Assembly (NCBI GenBank): GCA_003118195.1 | Contig: BEXV01000402.1 | Span: 226,399-247,677 of the forward strand | Length of the DNA: 21,279 bases | Origin: Hemicentrotus pulcherrimus | Lineage: Eukaryota > Echinodermata > Echinoidea > Camarodonta > Strongylocentrotidae | Reading direction: 5' to 3' | Shown: positions 18,537 through 21,279 of the stretch, in pieces | Layout of the letters: every line of letters starts with the position of its first letter | How positions within the stretch are numbered: the first letter of the stretch is position 1 | The notes under the pieces: model-generated | What the model saw: the letters and a program-made list of their open reading frames with translations, nothing else | Databases searched by the model: none | What the model was told of the DNA's origin: nothing | Translations under genes and position numbers: made by a program

Positions 18537-20797
18537 AAGAGAGAGAAAGAGGGAAAGAAAGAGGGAAAGAAAGAGGGAAAGAGAGAGAGAGGATGCATAG
18601 AGGAGAGACAATAAAAAAGAATGGAAAGAGTTTAGGGGATAGCAGGGATGGGGGAAAGTGAGAAAGGGGGAGAGGGGAAGAAAAAAGTTAAATAAATGTA
18701 GAGGGAAATTGTAGACAAGAGAAAACGGGGGGGGGGGGAGGGGCAGAACGGAGAGAGGGCATTGGACAGGCGGGCACTCATTATTGGCAAGTTCCTGCCT
18801 TCAGAGGAAATATTACAGTTAGAGATTACGCTGATATACAAAAAAAAGCTATTTCAGACTCAGCCTCATACACAAAGTTTTGCACTTCATTCATCATGAA
18901 CTGGGGAATGGCGAGGCTGTGTTACATGGGACAACAACAAACATCTACGCCTATACCTGATAATGTTTATTATTATGTCTTTCGAGATTACCGATAATCA
19001 ATCTAGACACTTTACCTAGGGAGTCATTGGATGTTATAATCTTATCCAGCTAAAAAGATAAAGAAAGCTATTAAAGAAATCATTTCATGGTCAATTCAAA
19101 GATTAGCTTACAAACAATTGTTCAAAATGTTTCTCATAGGATATGTACAATGCCCATATCGCCTAACAGTTGCTCCTGCCGAGAAGATAATTAACAAATG
19201 CACTTTTGATCTAATTTGCAATTAAATTGGATCCAAAAGAAAATACAGGCAAGTTACAAGGATATTATGATGAGTTTAAGGTCTTCCACTACAATTCAAC
19301 GCCCCTTGATTTCCCAGCAAGACATAAAGTTAAAACAATGGACCGCTGTTGAAAAACTAAAGACACATACATGTACATGCATGTAAACTGGGACCTCTTC
19401 TCAACATAATGCATGACACTATTCAAGCCTCCATGTTGTTGTGAGACAAAAACAAAAATAGACTGAAAGTACTCCTTGGAGGAAGTAACAGGATGCTTCT
19501 ACAAGTGGGATTTAGTGCCGGGTCAAGAGTCAAGGAGACATGTTACAACCTCCTAAACAGACCTGGATCTCCTCTAATAGCACACAAGATTCCATCGTAA
19601 ATAATATTCTCCAGCAAGGGGGATTTTTCGCTAAGAATATCCATAGGGGGAGAGGGGGAGGGTGCCATGAATGACTTTTCTTAACCCTCACTGAGATTAT
19701 AAAAATGGAGAGCCTACAAAAGTACATGTACACTGTAGGGCCCGCACAATGCAATGCTAGTATGTAGCCTCGCGAATGTTCACGAGTTGTTGCTAAAAGC
19801 GAGAAGTAGGGTGGATTTTCACCTCACATCAGCTCGGTCCCTGGCAATCAGTTTGGACCGTGTCCAACTCGAGAATGGCGCATGCAGATTCAAAGGGGAA
19901 AAGGAAAGAGGAAGTTGCATTTCCACTGTAGTAGGCCAATATACCCATATCCATCTAGTATCAACCCGAGTCACATCATGATTCTTGGGTCTATCTTTTC
20001 AAAAACATGTGACAATATACATGCAGTGGGGTCAGTGAGCACTTCCTTCCATTGTATACTGTCTGGGGTATCTAAACTTTAAATTTGCTTACAAACATGT
20101 TGCATGTACTTTCTCAGTGGTTCTTTTTCTCTACACTTTGAGTTTCCAATCAAAGAAGGCGATATCTTTAAAAGACCAGTGGATTTTTAACAGCATATAC
20201 TTTTAACAACAGCATACACTTCTTGTCATCACCAAAGTCCCAAACTGATCTGTCTTACATCATTCTGCCTGTGTCAAGTTGAGTCAACTCATCCGATCCC
20301 TGTATTGTTTACATCCATTTCGACACAACCCCAAGCTTCTAACGTTATCAGGTTTTTGAAGGTAGGCAAATCGGCAAAATCAGAGAGGCCATACACACAA
20401 CAAAACCAAAAAAATATCATGCAATAGCTATTGGATATTTCTGTAAATCCCTCCACTACAGCTGCCTTCAGCATTGCCATTTTGATCAAAACATTGCAGT
20501 GATTAATATGGTCATTATTGCAAATGGCAGTACGTAATCAGAGACCTCTACTGCTATGAGTTCCATAGTATTTGGTAGCCTACAATTGTACTCAAATAAA
20601 ATAAAATGACAGCGATTAATGGCCTGCAATGACGTAGTCCCACAATATTATGGCTTTAGTTCTGATTATCAGTCAGGAGCCTTGAGCTTTGGCACAATAA
20701 CCTTATTAGACTTGCTTACCTGGATGGGGCTACTCCCACAAGAGTTGGTCCCAGACCTTTGAATAATGCAGTTGCTCCTTCCGCTTCGATGATTTGC
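12840..20797 (-). CDS. SLC25A36: mitochondrial pyrimidine-nucleotide carrier, SLC25A33/SLC25A36 family (five 3' exons, N-terminus missing)
   Basis: Five exons (20797-20720, 14828-14728, 14305-14239, 13529-13261, 13036-12840) join in frame to give 236 residues and a TGA stop. Human SLC25A36 has 311 residues, so about 75-80 N-terminal residues, including helix 1 and the first P-x-[DE]-x-x-[KR] motif, lie beyond the right edge. Visible carrier-family marks are EGATALFKG (repeat 1 matrix helix), [11 protein letters not shown] (repeat 2, with Trp in the usual acidic position as in the SLC25A32/33/36 group), EGLRGFYRG, and [10 protein letters not shown] (repeat 3). The C-terminal [11 protein letters not shown] is strongly diagnostic. 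The family imports pyrimidine nucleotides across the inner mitochondrial membrane for mtDNA and mtRNA synthesis (established knowledge). The helix 3 region resembles SLC25A33 and the C-terminus SLC25A36, so it may be the single invertebrate pro-orthologue. The symbol is therefore approximate. Confidence 0.93.
13037..13260 (-). other. intron, 224 bp
   Basis: GT at 13260-13259 and AG at 13038-13037 on the minus strand, with a pyrimidine tract before the acceptor. No internal feature was seen. Confidence 0.9.
13261..13529 (-). CDS. SLC25A36: carrier gene, penultimate exon (helices 4 and 5)
   Basis: 269 bases between the acceptor CTATATAACAG and the donor GTAAGC. The exon begins with one base completing an Arg codon and ends with the first base of the PHE glutamate codon. 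It encodes [20 protein letters not shown], the EGLRGFYRG motif, helix 4 ([20 protein letters not shown]), a short hydrophilic linker ([11 protein letters not shown]) and helix 5 ([21 protein letters not shown]). The helix 4-5 linker looks shorter than in the vertebrate proteins. Confidence 0.94.
13530..14238 (-). other. intron, 709 bp
   Basis: GT at 14238-14237 and AG at 13531-13530. Contains a diverged 31-base duplication, GACCTCAATCAGCTGATCG / GACCTCCATCGGTTGATCG, at about 13827-13876, and nothing else recognised. Confidence 0.88.
14239..14305 (-). CDS. SLC25A36: carrier gene exon (helix 3 and repeat-2 signature)
   Basis: 67 bases between the acceptor CCTCCTCCAG and the donor GTACGC. It encodes [18 protein letters not shown] then LDE, with split codons at both ends (Gly at the start, Arg at the end). 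NPIW is the hallmark of the pyrimidine/FAD-folate carrier branch, where Trp replaces the acidic residue of the PX[DE]XX[KR] motif. Confidence 0.93.
14306..14727 (-). other. intron, 422 bp
   Basis: GT at 14727-14726 and AG at 14307-14306, with a good CCTCCTCCAG acceptor. No internal gene or repeat was seen beyond one TACATGTA at each of 14461 and 14655. Confidence 0.88.
14728..14828 (-). CDS. SLC25A36: carrier gene exon (helix 2 to start of helix 3)
   Basis: 101 bases between an acceptor ending TTTATGCAG and the donor GTAAGC. It encodes [15 protein letters not shown], then [18 protein letters not shown], with one base of a split codon at each end. AIYF at the end of helix 2 is conserved in the SLC25A33/36 pair. 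Confidence 0.92.
15006..15239 (+). repeat. 130-bp tandem repeat, two copies
   Basis: Copy 1 starts at 15006 and copy 2 at 15136, both with ATAGACTTGCATG. They share ACATGACAGATTCTACAAG, TTTGAAAAGTTCATAT, CAAGTTTGGAAAATTTCAAG and GCCTATTGA. Copy 1 has an extra TTTGAAAAG unit. Copy 2 is followed by a 13-bp satellite. Confidence 0.85.
15240..15283 (+). repeat. 13-bp tandem repeat, three units
   Basis: AACAATGTRGGCC is repeated three times in a row immediately after the 130-bp duplication, whose own spacer contains the seed ACAATGTAACA. It probably arose by slippage. Confidence 0.8.
15619..15732 (+). repeat. ~60-bp tandem duplication, diverged
   Basis: Two copies share GGCTTTRGA, TGGTCAAGTRTYAAATTAGA, TCTGWGC and GCAGACTAG. 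The first lies at about 15619-15672 and the second at about 15680-15732. Confidence 0.7.
15907..15918. repeat. 12-bp perfect palindrome GGCATGCATGCC
   Basis: An exact self-complementary dodecamer in the long intron. No associated feature was seen. Confidence 0.6.
16190..16640 (+). repeat. GA-microsatellite complex with three diverged flanking copies of one motif
   Basis: A long (GA)n tract (16285-16415, with AAAG and GTGA interruptions) and a shorter one (16553-16590) are embedded between copies of a GATGGAATATTACACTGYAC-like motif at about 16200, 16456 and 16593. Two of these are followed by ACTGCTGACAT...TGAATCA. The block looks like repeated duplication of a GA-bearing unit. Open frames across it encode only RE or SL repeats. 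Confidence 0.75.
17771..17804 (+). repeat. 17-bp perfect tandem duplication
   Basis: GCCAATGCTATTAAAAG occurs twice without a gap, then GCCA. A short replication-slippage product in the intron. Confidence 0.9.
18373..18410 (+). repeat. 19-bp perfect tandem duplication
   Basis: TGATTCGAGCATTAAAGCT is repeated exactly twice, ending right before the GA-rich microsatellite block. Confidence 0.9.
18411..18745 (+). repeat. compound purine-rich microsatellite (GA)n(GT)n(GAAA/GGGAAA)n
   Basis: Begins with GAGAGAGAGGCAGGGGG. It then has perfect (GA)n to 18501, (GT)n/(TG)n at about 18502-18526, GAGAGAAAGA, three copies of AAAGAGGG-type units to 18580, and GA/GGGGA-rich sequence ending in a G13 run at about 18727-18739. 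Long purine mirror repeats can form triplex H-DNA and GT runs can form Z-DNA (established knowledge). Copy number is likely polymorphic. Confidence 0.85.
19741..19880. promoter_or_regulatory. CpG-enriched patch in the long intron
   Basis: Nine CpG dinucleotides fall in about 140 bases (for example CTCGCGAA, CACGAG, CTCGAG, GGCGCATGC), in an otherwise CpG-poor intron. This could be an intronic regulatory element, an alternative promoter or a repeat fragment. No start site or exon is evident. Confidence 0.25.
20720..20797 (-). CDS. SLC25A36: carrier gene exon (repeat-1 matrix helix and start of helix 2)
   Basis: 78 bases between an acceptor ending TTTGTTTCAG and the donor GTAAGC. In the frame required by the next exon it reads [20 protein letters not shown], then GVAPS and a split Arg codon. 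EGATALFKG is the repeat-1 [DE]GxxxxF[KR]G motif. [13 protein letters not shown] followed by AIYF is characteristic of this carrier. The stop-free frame that crosses this region in another phase is a shadow. Confidence 0.92.
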
Positions 20798-21279
20798 CTG
20801 AAACAAAAAGTTGTAAGGGTAATTAATTCTCGGGTCAGTGTTAGCAATACATTTCCAAAACTGGTTTAAGTATAGATTCACTAGGCCCTTTTTTTGCACA
20901 TGTGCATCTTATCTACCCTTGTATTGTATCGATAGTCGATCATAGGTGTTATTCTCATAAGTATTCACATCAAGAAAATATAACAGACACTTTGTCTAAT
21001 AGTTGAAATGTTATCCTATTGTTTTCATTATTTTCATTTTTTTTCTTCAAACAGCTCTATTTCCTGATGTCAAAAGCTGCTCCGCCCAAGGCCTGAATAC
21101 ATAATGAAATATTCAATCTCATCAATTTTGTATAACTAAATAATGCCTTTATTGTTACCTTAAATTATCAAAGTGCCAGGAAAATCTCAGGTCAAAGACG
21201 CAAAGTAAATCTCAAACTAGATACAAACTTATACAGGGAGCATGGACACCAACAGGGTTCCCATGTACCCCCCCCCCCC
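20798..21279 (-). other. upstream intron of the carrier gene and right contig edge
   Basis: The stretch upstream of the 20720-20797 exon starts with a clean acceptor and contains no earlier coding exon. The missing N-terminal exons must therefore be further right. The window ends in a run of at least nine C, probably an assembly edge. Confidence 0.6.

Larger units (their letters stand above)
14829..20719 (-). other. intron, 5.9 kb, repeat-rich
   Basis: GT at 20719-20718 and AG at 14830-14829. Holds a 130-bp tandem repeat, a 60-bp duplication, long GA and GA/GT microsatellites, two short perfect tandem duplications and a CpG-enriched patch, listed separately. No nested gene was supported on either strand. 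The stretches 16650-17770, 17810-18370, 18850-19740 and 19900-20700 show no feature beyond scattered TACATGTA palindromes. Confidence 0.85.

Noticed and set aside
18306..18614. open frames with RE, CV and HT repeats
   Set aside because: They are generated entirely by the compound GA/GT microsatellite.
20669..20899. 76-codon minus-strand open frame
   Set aside because: It crosses the real 20720-20797 exon in a different phase and ignores its consensus splice sites. The exon phase that matches the carrier is another frame.

Overview
This is eukaryotic (metazoan) DNA, AT-rich, with spliced genes, GT-AG introns, SINE- and MITE-type repeats and long (GA)n/(CT)n microsatellites. The repeat style and the intron-rich mitochondrial carrier gene fit a marine invertebrate. 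I lean towards an echinoderm such as a sea urchin, but the sequence alone does not exclude a hemichordate, amphioxus or mollusc. Both ends run into homopolymer tracts, which suggests contig edges. I found no prokaryotic genes, CRISPR array, rRNA or intact tRNA gene.

Layout. 1-300: a low-quality-looking homopolymer edge, then the last part of a C2H2 zinc-finger reading frame and a downstream AATAAA. 300-8900: gene-poor DNA dense in mobile-element remains. In order these are a palindrome-rich repeat fragment, a 404-bp hAT-type MITE with a perfect 8-bp target-site duplication, a 459-bp hAT-type MITE with a CAGGGTTGG end, a TTAA-flanked fold-back, a 120-bp duplication, a 305-bp MITE with perfect 22-bp terminal inverted repeats, a fold-back holding a 107-bp tandem repeat, a 3-unit array whose units each carry TGACCTTTGACC and which is interrupted by a minus-strand tRNA-derived SINE, a 21-bp perfect hairpin, and a ~90-bp direct duplication. 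8800-8920 is a CT-rich tract.

12840-20797 is the main gene: five 3'-terminal coding exons, minus strand, of a pyrimidine-nucleotide mitochondrial carrier of the SLC25A33/SLC25A36 type. All visible junctions join in frame with consensus splice sites and give the C-terminal 236 residues. The N-terminal part (roughly 75-80 residues, with helix 1) must lie beyond the right edge. The ~3.9 kb between the CT tract and the stop codon holds no gene and probably includes a long 3' UTR. The 5.9-kb intron carries tandem repeats, long GA/GT microsatellites and a small CpG-rich patch.

The most unusual global signal is the palindrome TACATGTA: 21 copies by eye against about 0.7 expected from base composition, mostly in and downstream of the carrier gene. 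I see no evidence of a novel multi-gene system here; the interest lies in the non-autonomous transposon families and repeat architecture.
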